A stretch of 64,000 nt of DNA from Ulvibacter sp. MAR_2010_11 (GTDB lineage: Bacteria > Bacteroidota > Bacteroidia > Flavobacteriales > Flavobacteriaceae). Location: assembly GCF_002813135.1 (NCBI RefSeq), contig NZ_PHTY01000001.1:553501-617500 (forward strand), given 5' to 3'. Positions 29,950-37,838 of the stretch are shown piece after piece. Position 1 is the stretch's first letter. Each line of letters begins with the position of its first letter. A program made the translations under genes and the position numbers. A model generated the notes under the pieces. It was not told the origin of the DNA, ran no database searches, and saw only the letters and a program-made list of their open reading frames with translations.

Positions 29950-30612
29950 AGTTTATATGCTGTAAGCTGAATGGCAATAGGCAATAGGCTGTAAGCTGTA
30001 AGCTGTAAGCTGTAAGCTGTAAGTAATCTAATTTACTCTTAATTATTAATTCTTAATTCTTTTCTACCTTTTCTTCGCCAATTCTCTAATTCGTTGATTC
30101 CTGCTTTCTTTTCACTACTCACGATTCACTCTTCACTGTTTTTGTGAGTTGAAAGTAAAACTTATTAATTATTAATTCTTAATTCTTTTCTTCCTTTTCT
30201 TCACTAATTCCCCATTCCCTATTCCCCATTCCCTATTCCCCATTCCCTATTCCCTATTCCCTAATTACTAATCCCTAATTCCTAATCCCTACTTTCTATT
30301 CACTACTCACGATTCACTCTTCACTTTTAGCAGTGAGATGTGAGATGTGAGCAAAATTAAATTCTATTCTCTCTTTTCTTTTCTCTTTTCTCTTAACCAA
30401 TTCGCTAATCCCTATTCCCTATTCCCTAATTCCTAATCCCTCCTTTCTATTCACTACTCACGATTCACTCTTCACTGTTAGCGGTGAGATGTGAGATGTG
30501 AGATGTGAGATGTGAGATGTGAGATGTTAGATGTTAGATGTTAGATGTTAGATGTTAGATGTTAGATGTTAGATGTTAGATGTTAGATGTTAGATGTTAG
30601 ATGTTAGAAAAT
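29950..30612. repeat. Large multi-round heptamer-repeat island
   Basis: About 660 bases composed of at least three rounds of the island pattern: TGTAAGC units, TTAATTC, ATTCCCT/ATTCCCC, TTCACTC; then GTGAGAT, TCTCTTT, ATTCCCT, TTCACTC; then GTGAGAT and about 14 GTTAGAT units ending at the stop of the next minus-strand gene. Confidence 0.92.
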
Positions 30613-30625
30613 TAAAATTTAACTT

Positions 30626-31282
30626 CTAACTCCCCTTGAAATCCGGACAGATATGCTTTTTAATCATTTCCACATTGATTTTCCTGAGATCGTTCCGTTT
30701 TAAAGGATGCACTCCGGAAGATGAGAATAATTCCAAATCTTTTTCTCCCCGTTTATAATACCAAACTTTTGGACTTCCATCTGTATTAAAAAAGAAGGTC
30801 TTATCACACTGAGCTTTAAGCTTTTTAAAATTGTGATAAAGCCCAGGATCAAATTTCGTTATTCCATCTTCATCACAATGCGCTCTAACAAACCTATCCT
30901 CTTCCCATCGCATACATTTCTTTCTAAAATTTTCATATCCCAGAAAAGCTATAATACCAAGCAAAATAATAATCACATACAGACAGCGCTTTGATGTTTC
31001 GGTCGAATTCCTTTTTATAAAATCATTGTAATCTATAAAATCTAAATATTTTGAAAAAGCATCAAGCGTGTGTCGAGTAATAGTAAATACTTCCTTATCC
31101 TCTAATTTTTGATAATAGGTGCTTATCGTTTTTGGTGTAGGTGGCTTTAAAGACCGCTTATCCATCTCATTATGAATATGGGTAGCCAAACCATGCGGGT
31201 TGTCCTGAGCCCCTTCTGATAAGGCCTGCTCAAACAGCTTCTCCAATAGTTTATTCTGAATAGTGGAATTTTGCATCATCAC
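30626..31282 (-). CDS. Single-pass membrane protein of unknown function
   Basis: 218 residues. The cytoplasmic N-terminal half (1-95) contains a segment common in Bacteroidota signalling proteins (KTISTYYQKLEDKEVFTITRHTLDAFSKYLDFIDYNDFI), probably a helix-turn-helix-like fold. A membrane helix follows at about 103-117. The C-terminal half is extracytoplasmic with a distinct conserved-looking pattern (FDPGLYHNFKKL, GSPKVWYYKRGEKDLELFSSSGVHPLKRNDLR). It is divergent from the kinase/regulator cluster and might sense the same signal. Family unnamed to my knowledge. Confidence 0.7.
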   Translation of the reverse strand: MMMQNSTIQNKLLEKLFEQALSEGAQDNPHGLATHIHNEMDKRSLKPPTPKTISTYYQKLEDKEVFTITRHTLDAFSKYLDFIDYNDFIKRNSTETSKRCLYVIIILLGIIAFLGYENFRKKCMRWEEDRFVRAHCDEDGITKFDPGLYHNFKKLKAQCDKTFFFNTDGSPKVWYYKRGEKDLELFSSSGVHPLKRNDLRKINVEMIKKHICPDFKGS

Positions 31283-31637
31283 CCGAAAATTACAATTTCT
31301 TTTTGGAAAATAGTTAGAAAAAACATTTCCAACGATCTTCTAAAACGTTTCTATCTTCTTTCTAACCACCTTTCTAGATTGCACCAGATATTTGTCTCAA
31401 CATTAAAGAACACCCAAGCGTAATAGGGTTTACGATTCTCTTTAATGTTAAACGGGAGCTGTAAAGTAAAGTGGCTAGACCAGTTGAGAAGTAATCGAAT
31501 CGCTTTTCTTCTACACTCCCTACTTCTCAAAAAAGAAGGGAATTCTCTTCAACATGTATGGGGTTGCCAAGCAACTAGAATAAGCTGAGTAAAAACTCGG
31601 ACAGCAACTCCTATTTCTAATTTTTAAATCAATAAAG
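31283..31637. other. Structured intergenic region, possible RNA leader
   Basis: 355 bases between divergent genes, with two long-loop perfect inverted repeats: an 11-bp pair at 31399-31409 / 31439-31449 and a 10-bp pair at 31484-31493 / 31521-31530, plus small hairpins around GTTGCCAAGCAAC (near 31564) and GAGTAAAAACTC (near 31590). It leads into the small lipoprotein and kinase genes. No known RNA family recognised; it may be a regulatory leader. Confidence 0.45.
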
Positions 31638-31796
31638 ATGAAAAATACAATAATAATTCTGGGAGCTGCAATGCTCTATTTGGGAATGCAAGCCTGTACA
31701 CCACAGGCATTAGAACAAGTAGCAACCCCACAAGCTTGTTGTGGTGACGATTTTAATCCGCCACCACCCCCTCCACCTCCACCACCGGGAGGATAG
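31638..31796 (+). CDS. 52-residue proline-rich lipoprotein
   Basis: ATG at 31638 to TAG at 31796. A hydrophobic signal segment ends in a lipobox-like GMQAC (Cys20), so a mature lipopeptide of only 33 residues is expected. It contains a Cys-Cys pair (QACCGDD) and ends in ten consecutive prolines followed by GG. It lies 46 bases upstream of the kinase gene on the same strand. It could be a ligand or accessory of the kinase; that is inference. I know no named family. Confidence 0.65.
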   Translation: MKNTIIILGAAMLYLGMQACTPQALEQVATPQACCGDDFNPPPPPPPPPPGG

Positions 31797-31842
31797 AAAC
31801 CGGAAGTGATAATCATTAAGAATTTGTCACTACTTTAGAGGG

Positions 31843-33507
31843 ATGAAAATGCTGTCATTTACATCCCTCTTTTTCTTTTATCTCTTATTTGGGGCTGTAA
31901 TGAGCATTCCATGTATTGGGTTTTCTCAAGCAACTTCAGACAGTTCTGCCTACTATTCCAAGGTGATCTATACGCCGGACTCTAACTCGGATATTACCAA
32001 AGCCATTGCTTTTTTTCAGAGAAACGCGACCGATTATTTAAAGCGAAACGACAGCTTGTCTGCAGCACAGGCGTTGCGCTTGGTGATGGTTGGACAATAC
32101 GAACTGGGCTATTACTACGAAAGTGAAGAAACCGCAGCAACAGGACTTCAGTTATTGGATAAACTTTCACCTTCCGAAACTATTTCGGAAGCTAAAAATG
32201 CCTTTTATATTCAATTAGGACGCGTATACCGAACCCTTCAGAATACATCTACCTCATTATATTATTACGACAAGGCTTTGGCAGCAGCGAGTACCGCACG
32301 TGACAGCATCATAATCTTAAACAATAAAGCGAATGTACATTCCGATGCAAAGGAGTATCAATTGGCACAGGAAGAATTGGCACTGGTCTATCAGCTCACG
32401 ATGCGGCAAAACGACTCCCTTACCATCGCAAAGGCACAGGATAATCTGGGATTTGTACAAAGCAAATTGGCCATGCCTCAGGGGCTGGATCACATGCAGG
32501 CAGCATTGCAGATTCGGCTTGCCAAAAATGATCTTACCGGAACCTATTCCAGTTACCGGCATCTTGCCGAATACCACATGGATAGGAACCAATTTGAAGT
32601 TGCACAGGAGTACGCTCAAAAAGGGTATGAAACAGCCACCGCGCTTAGGAGTGCTTCTTATCTTGAAAATGCGCTTATCAATCTGTTAAAGAGTAAGAAC
32701 GATGCTACCTTCAGCAATTACTTGAGATTGAGCGATAGTCTTTCCAAAGCCAATCTGGCGAAGCAGAATAAATACGCAGGCATCAAATTTAATTTTGAAA
32801 AGGAGCAGGAACGCGCCAATGTGAATGAACTCGAAAAAGAAAGACAAAAGCGTTCGAAAATCGTGTCTCAGTCCATAGGAGGATTGGTAATTTTAAGTGG
32901 GGTATTTCTTTTCTTTTTACTGCGAAATCGACATAAGAAAAAAACACTTCAGGAAGTGTTTAAGACCGAAACCCGAATTTCAAAAAAAGTACACGACGAG
33001 GTAGCCAACGATGTGTATCACGTAATGACGAAGCTTCAAAATTCTTCCGCAGCCAACGAAGGGGTTTTGGACGATTTGGAGCACATCTATACCAAAACAC
33101 GGGATATTTCGAAAGAGAGCAGCGCCATAGAGCTTCACGACCCATTTGACACAATCCTCGGTGATCTGTTGGCAAGTTATCAAAGTGCTTCGGTTTCTGT
33201 CATCACCAGAAATATCGCAAAACCTGACTGGGAGGGTCTTTCCGACTTAAAGAAAACTACGCTATATAGGGTGCTTCAGGAATTAATGACCAATATGCGA
33301 AAGCATAGCGCTGCTTCGGTAGTAGTGGTGGGCTTCTCACAAAAAGGATCAAAGTTCCATATAGAATACTCCGACAACGGCGTAGGTTGCGATCTAAAAA
33401 AGAAAGGCGGTTTGCTGAATACGGAAAACCGTATGGAAACCATCAAAGGGCATATTAGATTTGAATCGGATAACGAAAAGGGGTTTAAAGCCACCATTAT
33501 CTTGTAG
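31843..33507 (+). CDS. TPR-containing transmembrane sensor histidine kinase (HisKA_3 type)
   Basis: 554 residues: signal peptide (1-29), periplasmic helical tetratricopeptide-like region (about 55-290), coiled coil (318-340), membrane helix (343-361), then dimerisation helix with phospho-acceptor H384 (KKVHDEVAND, the NarL-partner type) and an ATPase domain with DNGVGC and NRMETIKGHIRFES near the end. This is the usual architecture of Bacteroidota kinases paired with LuxR-type regulators. The regulator gene follows after 3 bases. Confidence 0.92.
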   Translation: MKMLSFTSLFFFYLLFGAVMSIPCIGFSQATSDSSAYYSKVIYTPDSNSDITKAIAFFQRNATDYLKRNDSLSAAQALRLVMVGQYELGYYYESEETAATGLQLLDKLSPSETISEAKNAFYIQLGRVYRTLQNTSTSLYYYDKALAAASTARDSIIILNNKANVHSDAKEYQLAQEELALVYQLTMRQNDSLTIAKAQDNLGFVQSKLAMPQGLDHMQAALQIRLAKNDLTGTYSSYRHLAEYHMDRNQFEVAQEYAQKGYETATALRSASYLENALINLLKSKNDATFSNYLRLSDSLSKANLAKQNKYAGIKFNFEKEQERANVNELEKERQKRSKIVSQSIGGLVILSGVFLFFLLRNRHKKKTLQEVFKTETRISKKVHDEVANDVYHVMTKLQNSSAANEGVLDDLEHIYTKTRDISKESSAIELHDPFDTILGDLLASYQSASVSVITRNIAKPDWEGLSDLKKTTLYRVLQELMTNMRKHSAASVVVVGFSQKGSKFHIEYSDNGVGCDLKKKGGLLNTENRMETIKGHIRFESDNEKGFKATIIL

Positions 33508-33510
33508 CCT

Positions 33511-34176
33511 ATGTTTACCAAAGTATTGATATCGGACGATCTGGATAGTATAAATCACGGGGTGATGACCGTGGCTGCCTCTTTGGGGATCCAAGAAGTG
33601 ATACAGGTGCAGTATTGCGACGATGCCTATTTAAAACTAAAAAAAGCAGCCGCAGATGGCCAACCTTTTGATCTGCTTATCACCGACCTCTCCTTTAAAA
33701 TGGACCATCGCGAACAAAAATACCCTTCGGGAGATGCCTTGATAAAAGCGGTTCGTGAAGCCTTTCCAAATTTACAGATTGCTGTTTATACCGTGGAAGA
33801 CCGACTGCAACGTGTACGCAGTCTTATGCAAAACAACTTTGCCGATGCCTATGTATGCAAGGGTCGCAAGGGATTGGTAGAATTATCACATGCCATTAGA
33901 GCGCTGGATGAAGAGAAAACCTATTTATCCCCCCAGATAGCACATGCTTTAAACGACCGGGAGGCGTTAGAAATTGACGATTACGACATTGTTTTATTGC
34001 AATTGTTGTCCCGGGGGCTTTCTCAGGACGAGGTGAGTTCCCATTTTAAAAACAGTAACATCTCCCCCAGTAGTTTGAGTTCTATCGAAAAGCGATTAAA
34101 CAAACTCCGCATACAGTTTAAGGCTAATAACGCCATTCATTTGGTAGCGATCGTCAAGGACATCGGACTTATATAA
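33511..34176 (+). CDS. Response regulator with C-terminal LuxR-like HTH
   Basis: 221 residues. Receiver domain with D9-D10 and phospho-acceptor D59 (LLITDLSF), a YTVEDR switch region, and a C-terminal helix-turn-helix domain (DYDIVLLQLLSRGLSQDEVSSHF ... SLSSIEKRLNKLRIQF) related to LuxR/NarL output domains. Three copies of a palindromic promoter element start 14 bases after its stop codon and precede an RNA candidate and two downstream units, making this protein the prime candidate for their activator. Confidence 0.9.
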   Translation: MFTKVLISDDLDSINHGVMTVAASLGIQEVIQVQYCDDAYLKLKKAAADGQPFDLLITDLSFKMDHREQKYPSGDALIKAVREAFPNLQIAVYTVEDRLQRVRSLMQNNFADAYVCKGRKGLVELSHAIRALDEEKTYLSPQIAHALNDREALEIDDYDIVLLQLLSRGLSQDEVSSHFKNSNISPSSLSSIEKRLNKLRIQFKANNAIHLVAIVKDIGLI

Positions 34177-34189
34177 AAAAATTGCGCTG

Positions 34190-34234
34190 CTAAGGAATCC
34201 CGTAAGGAAGTTGTTTCATTTTGTTTTAGTCTTG
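34190..34234 (+). promoter_or_regulatory. Composite promoter copy 1 (upstream of sRNA candidate)
   Basis: CTAAGG-AATC-CCGTAA-GGAA (34190-34209), 17 bases, then TAGTCTTG (34227-34234). The left half-site has two mismatches to TTACGG and the -7 box one mismatch, but spacing is identical to copies 2 and 3. It drives no protein gene; a terminator lies about 70 bases on. Confidence 0.6.
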
Positions 34235-34237
34235 TTA

Positions 34238-34313
34238 TAGCAATTGGTTAGTTTACTAATTGAATGCCGGGGAGCATATAAAGGCACTTGAAAGAGTGCC
34301 TTTTGTTGTTTTT
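34238..34313 (+). ncRNA. Candidate small RNA, about 75 nt
   Basis: A transcript starting some 5-7 bases after the -7 box at 34227-34234 would run through a possible hairpin (CAATTGG...CTAATTG, 34241-34262) and end in an intrinsic terminator (stem 34280-34288 / 34295-34303, then T-rich). The interval has no sensible open frame. Start point is inferred from the promoter only. Confidence 0.45.
34280..34313 (+). terminator. Intrinsic terminator after regulator / sRNA candidate
   Basis: 9-bp stem AAAGGCACT/AGTGCCTTT (34280-34288, 34295-34303), 6-base loop, followed by TGTTGTTTTT. It closes the kinase-regulator transcript and the candidate small RNA. Confidence 0.85.
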
Positions 34314-34319
34314 AAGAGG

Positions 34320-34364
34320 TTACGGAAAGCCGTAAGGAAATTATTGTGGTTGTAATTAGGTTTG
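34320..34364 (+). promoter_or_regulatory. Composite promoter copy 2
   Basis: Perfect palindrome TTACGG-AAAG-CCGTAA followed by GGAA (34320-34339), 17 bases, then TAGGTTTG (34357-34364), a perfect -7 box. No -33 TTG is at the usual place; the palindrome centre lies near -41 relative to the expected start, the typical place for a class II activator. The gene ATG follows at 34389. Confidence 0.8.
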
Positions 34365-34388
34365 GGGATACAACCAAATATTTCTCTT

Positions 34389-35111
34389 ATGAAAAAAATA
34401 ACTGTTTTATTACTATTGGCCCTGTTGTTAGTACCCAAAGCACAAGCACAAGACAAGGGAGCAGGAATAGTTGCAGCAGTAGCCGGCTTAGCCGCCATTG
34501 GTGGGGCTATTGTAGCCGTTGAACAGATGAAGGAACAAGCCGAGCTGAAGGCTACAGAATGGGTTTTGAATTATCAACCTGAAATGACCAGTTTTTCACT
34601 TAAAACACTCGATTTTGATGGAAAGAAAGGCAAAGACATGTCGGCCACCTCATTAATCACCTACAAAATTCAAGAATTCCAATTGGCAGAAAAGCCTGAG
34701 TTGGACGGAAAAAAGTTCGTTCTGTTCGGGTTTACAAGTTACGGATGGGTGAATGAATACGGAGTAGATTTCTCGAAGGTACGCTGGATGATAATCGATG
34801 CCGAAGAATGGTTGAATATGATGGCAGTCTATGTAAAAACAGCCTCTTCTGAACGGGATGAAGCCAGTATCAAGGAACGACTGCGCAACGGAAAGATCGT
34901 TAATAGAGGCGTTAAAGAACGCTTTGATACTACCATCAATTTTTATAAGATGGAAGGCGATATGTATACAGTACGTAATTATAACGACGCCATGAAGTTT
35001 GTCTATAACGAACGCACCTTGGGCATCTATCTAAAAGAAACACAGAACCTTGTACAAATTGGACGGGATGATATTATTAAGATCCATGACTTCTTTTATG
35101 GGGAGGATTAG
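34389..35111 (+). CDS. Secreted protein of unknown function under composite promoter 2
   Basis: 240 residues. Signal peptide 1-20 (LLLVPKAQAQ), then a second hydrophobic Ala/Gly-rich stretch (about 25-40, GIVAAVAGLAAIGGAIVAV) that could insert in a membrane, then a soluble mixed alpha/beta region (KATEWVLNYQPEMTSFSLKTL ... FVLFGFTSYGWVNEYG ... TINFYKMEGDMYTVRNYNDAMKFVYNERTLGIYLKET). No family recognised. The ATG at 34389 is chosen over 34362, which lies inside the promoter. Confidence 0.75.
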   Translation: MKKITVLLLLALLLVPKAQAQDKGAGIVAAVAGLAAIGGAIVAVEQMKEQAELKATEWVLNYQPEMTSFSLKTLDFDGKKGKDMSATSLITYKIQEFQLAEKPELDGKKFVLFGFTSYGWVNEYGVDFSKVRWMIIDAEEWLNMMAVYVKTASSERDEASIKERLRNGKIVNRGVKERFDTTINFYKMEGDMYTVRNYNDAMKFVYNERTLGIYLKETQNLVQIGRDDIIKIHDFFYGED

Positions 35112-35120
35112 AATTTCTGT

Positions 35121-35165
35121 TTACGGTATTCCGTAAGGAATTAATAAAATTGGCACGTAAGTTTG
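35121..35165 (+). promoter_or_regulatory. Composite promoter copy 3
   Basis: Perfect palindrome TTACGG-TATT-CCGTAA followed by GGAA (35121-35140), 17 bases, then TAAGTTTG (35158-35165). Same geometry as copies 1 and 2; it precedes the TerB-like/coiled-coil/VWA operon. Confidence 0.8.
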
Positions 35166-35177
35166 AGATAATTTGAT

Positions 35178-35579
35178 ATGATACAAATGAAAATATCTAG
35201 AATAAGAGCATTACTGGTAACGGCGTATGCAGACGGTTTTTTTGATAGCCGTGAACTTTTTATTATTAATGAAAGAGCTAAAGACCTAGGCCTTTCAGGT
35301 GAAGATATTCTAAAGTTAATCAGAAACCCGGAACCCGAATTAGTTATTTATCCGGTGACCGTGGAAGAACGTATTCATTTTTTATATGATTTAATGTGCG
35401 TTATCCTCGCTGATGGAAAAGTAGATGATAGCGAGAAACAAATCTTTTATAAATATTTAAAGGAATTTAATTTCGACTCTACTTTATACAATGACCTTTA
35501 CAGTTCTATGATGAATTCTGTCAAAGAACATGAAGATTTAGAAACCTATTTTAAAAAATACTTTGAAGATGAAATTTAA
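35178..35579 (+). CDS. TerB-like domain protein
   Basis: 133 residues, soluble and acidic. Two DGxxDxxE-type acidic motifs (ADGFFDSRE near 18-26 and ADGKVDDSE near 76-85) mark a TerB/DjlA-N-like helical domain, associated with metal binding and with membrane-linked stress or defence complexes. A second ATG at 35187 gives a leader of more usual length behind the promoter and may be the real start. Its 3' end overlaps the next gene by 17 bases, so the two are coupled. Confidence 0.78.
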   Translation: MIQMKISRIRALLVTAYADGFFDSRELFIINERAKDLGLSGEDILKLIRNPEPELVIYPVTVEERIHFLYDLMCVILADGKVDDSEKQIFYKYLKEFNFDSTLYNDLYSSMMNSVKEHEDLETYFKKYFEDEI

Positions 35580-36909
35580 TAGGAGTCAATTACTTAATTC
35601 AGATTCAAAATCATCAGTTGACAATAGTATTGTTGCCAAATATGTTACATCCTTTACAAAGTTTGGCAGGGATTCCTCTGAGGAATGCAAAGCATCTTTA
35701 GAAATGTATACCATTCACTTAAGACAAATTGAAAGCGGACATATCGTCAAAAAAGAAGAAGACACACAAGAGCAACGAAATGATATTTTAGAAAAAGAAC
35801 AAAAAATTGAACGCATTCAAAACGAGATAAAAGATAAGACTGTAGAAATTAAACAAATTAAAGAGGCAAAGGTTAAAGACAAAGAGGAGGAAATTAATAA
35901 TTTAAAGAGAGAACGTGATGATCTTGCTTCTCAGGATCCACGTGAAGTGATAGATACCGGCCCCAAATATAAACCTTGGCTTTTTTATACAGGTGCATTT
36001 ATTTCATTACTATTAATACTATTTATCTATTATTTTTATGTTAATCTGGGGTATGTATTATTTGATCTTCCTGCCGTATTTTCGCCGAATATAGCGTTTG
36101 ATTGTCATCCCGAAGTTTTGAATTCATTGGACCAATTATTTGGGAATGGAGGTTGCAAAGTCGCTATAAGTATTGGGCCTTTATTACTTCCGATATTATT
36201 TCTAGCCATAGCAATTCTAATCCATTTCAAATTAGAAAACCTAATTTATGAAGAAGGTAAAAAATACAAAGCGTGGATTGGTATTTCACTTTTTCTTGTT
36301 TTGGTTTTGGGATTGGATATTATTCTTGCTATTAAATTCGAGGAACGATTATTTAACTGGAAAGGTGTTGGAGGTGTTTTTGGCAATCAATTTCCAACAG
36401 GATTAATTGAGCAATTAAAATATAGTTATAAACAACCAGCTTTTCTGTTAATACTGGGCTTGGGTTTTGTTGGATATATCATCTGGAGTTTAATAACACA
36501 TGAAGCAAGTAAAGAATACGAAAAGAAAGACCCTGAAAATCGATGGCGCAGAAAATTGAGACGATTTGAAAAACAAATTGAAAGAGTTCAAGGAGAGAGA
36601 AGTTATTTACTGAAGAAGGCTAGTCATTTAATCCCTGATGAAATAAGAGAGCTTGAAAAAGAAATCGGCAACATCAAACAGTCTATCAGACTCATACGGA
36701 TTGGTGGAAAGGATAAATTAAGAAATGCATTAATTCAATTTACAATTGGGTGGAATCAATATATTCAATATAAATATGGTGATTTCGGGGCATCAGAAAA
36801 AATAAGTTTAGTAAAAAATGAACTTAATAAATTCATTAGTTCTTCCGCTACATTACGAGACATCGATCAAGTTAAAAATGAAGAAATTTCATTAGTGTCG
36901 CTCAATTAA
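35563..36909 (+). CDS. Membrane protein with flanking coiled coils
   Basis: 448 residues. Long charged coiled coil at about 60-128 (EKEQKIERIQNEIKDKTVEIKQIKE), membrane helices at about 143-165, 202-222, 238-256 and 294-312, then a second coiled coil (about 325-390, RRFEKQIERVQGERSYLLKKASHL, EIRELEKEIGNIKQ). Two extracytoplasmic Cys (DCHPE and GGCKV) could pair. No family recognised. The overlap with the TerB-like gene and a 10-base gap to the VWA-like gene show a single operon. Confidence 0.78.
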   Translation: MKMKFNRSQLLNSDSKSSVDNSIVAKYVTSFTKFGRDSSEECKASLEMYTIHLRQIESGHIVKKEEDTQEQRNDILEKEQKIERIQNEIKDKTVEIKQIKEAKVKDKEEEINNLKRERDDLASQDPREVIDTGPKYKPWLFYTGAFISLLLILFIYYFYVNLGYVLFDLPAVFSPNIAFDCHPEVLNSLDQLFGNGGCKVAISIGPLLLPILFLAIAILIHFKLENLIYEEGKKYKAWIGISLFLVLVLGLDIILAIKFEERLFNWKGVGGVFGNQFPTGLIEQLKYSYKQPAFLLILGLGFVGYIIWSLITHEASKEYEKKDPENRWRRKLRRFEKQIERVQGERSYLLKKASHLIPDEIRELEKEIGNIKQSIRLIRIGGKDKLRNALIQFTIGWNQYIQYKYGDFGASEKISLVKNELNKFISSSATLRDIDQVKNEEISLVSLN

Positions 36910-36919
36910 AATAAATAAC

Positions 36920-37828
36920 ATGAAAAAAATATTTTTATTCTTATTACTTATTTCAAATTTGGGAATAGTTGTTTACGGACAAACTCCAACACCTTCCAAT
37001 TATATTATATTCTTTGATTTTTCCTCACGGATTGAAAATTCAAATCAACCCCAAAAGGATAAGGAACTAATGAAGTACATCATCACTAATTTTCGACAAA
37101 AGGTTGAAAGCATGTACAGAAGTGGTTATATTTATTCTGAAGATAAGCTGAACATTCTTTTTTACCCTGATTTAGAAGATGAGAATATTTTGTCGCTAAC
37201 AAGCTCAATGAATATTGATTTTGGCGGGAGAGATTTTAAAACAAGACTTAAATACTTTATAAATCAATTTCCAAAGGAGGGAAATCCAAAAATACTAACA
37301 ACATTTGATAAAGTTTATGAAATTGCATTAAAGCAAAATCCAAATTATTTTGGTTCAAATATTTACGACTTTTTTAGTTACAGTGTTGATAATTATTTAA
37401 AAGATGGTTACAAAAACCACATTATTATTTTCACAGATGGGTATATGTATATGGCAGGGGAAAACCCCGAAAGAGTTGGAAATTCTGTAGGACATTTAGA
37501 GGGGTCAATACTAGACCCATTAAGATCGAGTTCAAATTGGCAAAAAGATTTTAAAATGGGAGACTGGAAAATAATTAGTTCAGGAAATAAATTAAAAAGT
37601 AACACTACTATTACTCTTTTAGAAATAACCCCCGATTGTATTCAAAACTCATTAACGCCTAGAACAAAGATAAAACCATTAAAACAATGTCCTGATGAAT
37701 ATAAAATCCTCGAAAGATTATGGACAAATTGGTTTTTAGATATGGGGGCTGAAGACAATAAAATTAAAGTTGTGAGAACTTCAAATGATCTAAACGGCAT
37801 TAAATCAGTACTGCGCCAATTATTTTGA
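36920..37828 (+). CDS. Secreted von Willebrand factor A-like protein
   Basis: 302 residues with a signal peptide (1-20, VVYGQ). The mature chain starts with YIIFFDFSSRIENS, a DxSxx motif like the first metal-ion-dependent adhesion site strand, and contains HIIIFTDGYMYM, the later MIDAS Asp strand. This suggests a VWA-type fold in the periplasm. The third conserved Thr is not certain. Third gene of the TerB-like operon; VWA and TerB domains co-occur in ter-type systems, which fits a membrane-spanning complex. Confidence 0.72.
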   Translation: MKKIFLFLLLISNLGIVVYGQTPTPSNYIIFFDFSSRIENSNQPQKDKELMKYIITNFRQKVESMYRSGYIYSEDKLNILFYPDLEDENILSLTSSMNIDFGGRDFKTRLKYFINQFPKEGNPKILTTFDKVYEIALKQNPNYFGSNIYDFFSYSVDNYLKDGYKNHIIIFTDGYMYMAGENPERVGNSVGHLEGSILDPLRSSSNWQKDFKMGDWKIISSGNKLKSNTTITLLEITPDCIQNSLTPRTKIKPLKQCPDEYKILERLWTNWFLDMGAEDNKIKVVRTSNDLNGIKSVLRQLF

Positions 37829-37838
37829 TAGAATCTCT

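Noticed and set aside
35178-37828. Tellurite-resistance operon
   Set aside because: Only a TerB-like fold and a VWA-like protein are present; TerC, TerD and TerZ genes are missing, so naming it tellurite resistance would be unfounded.
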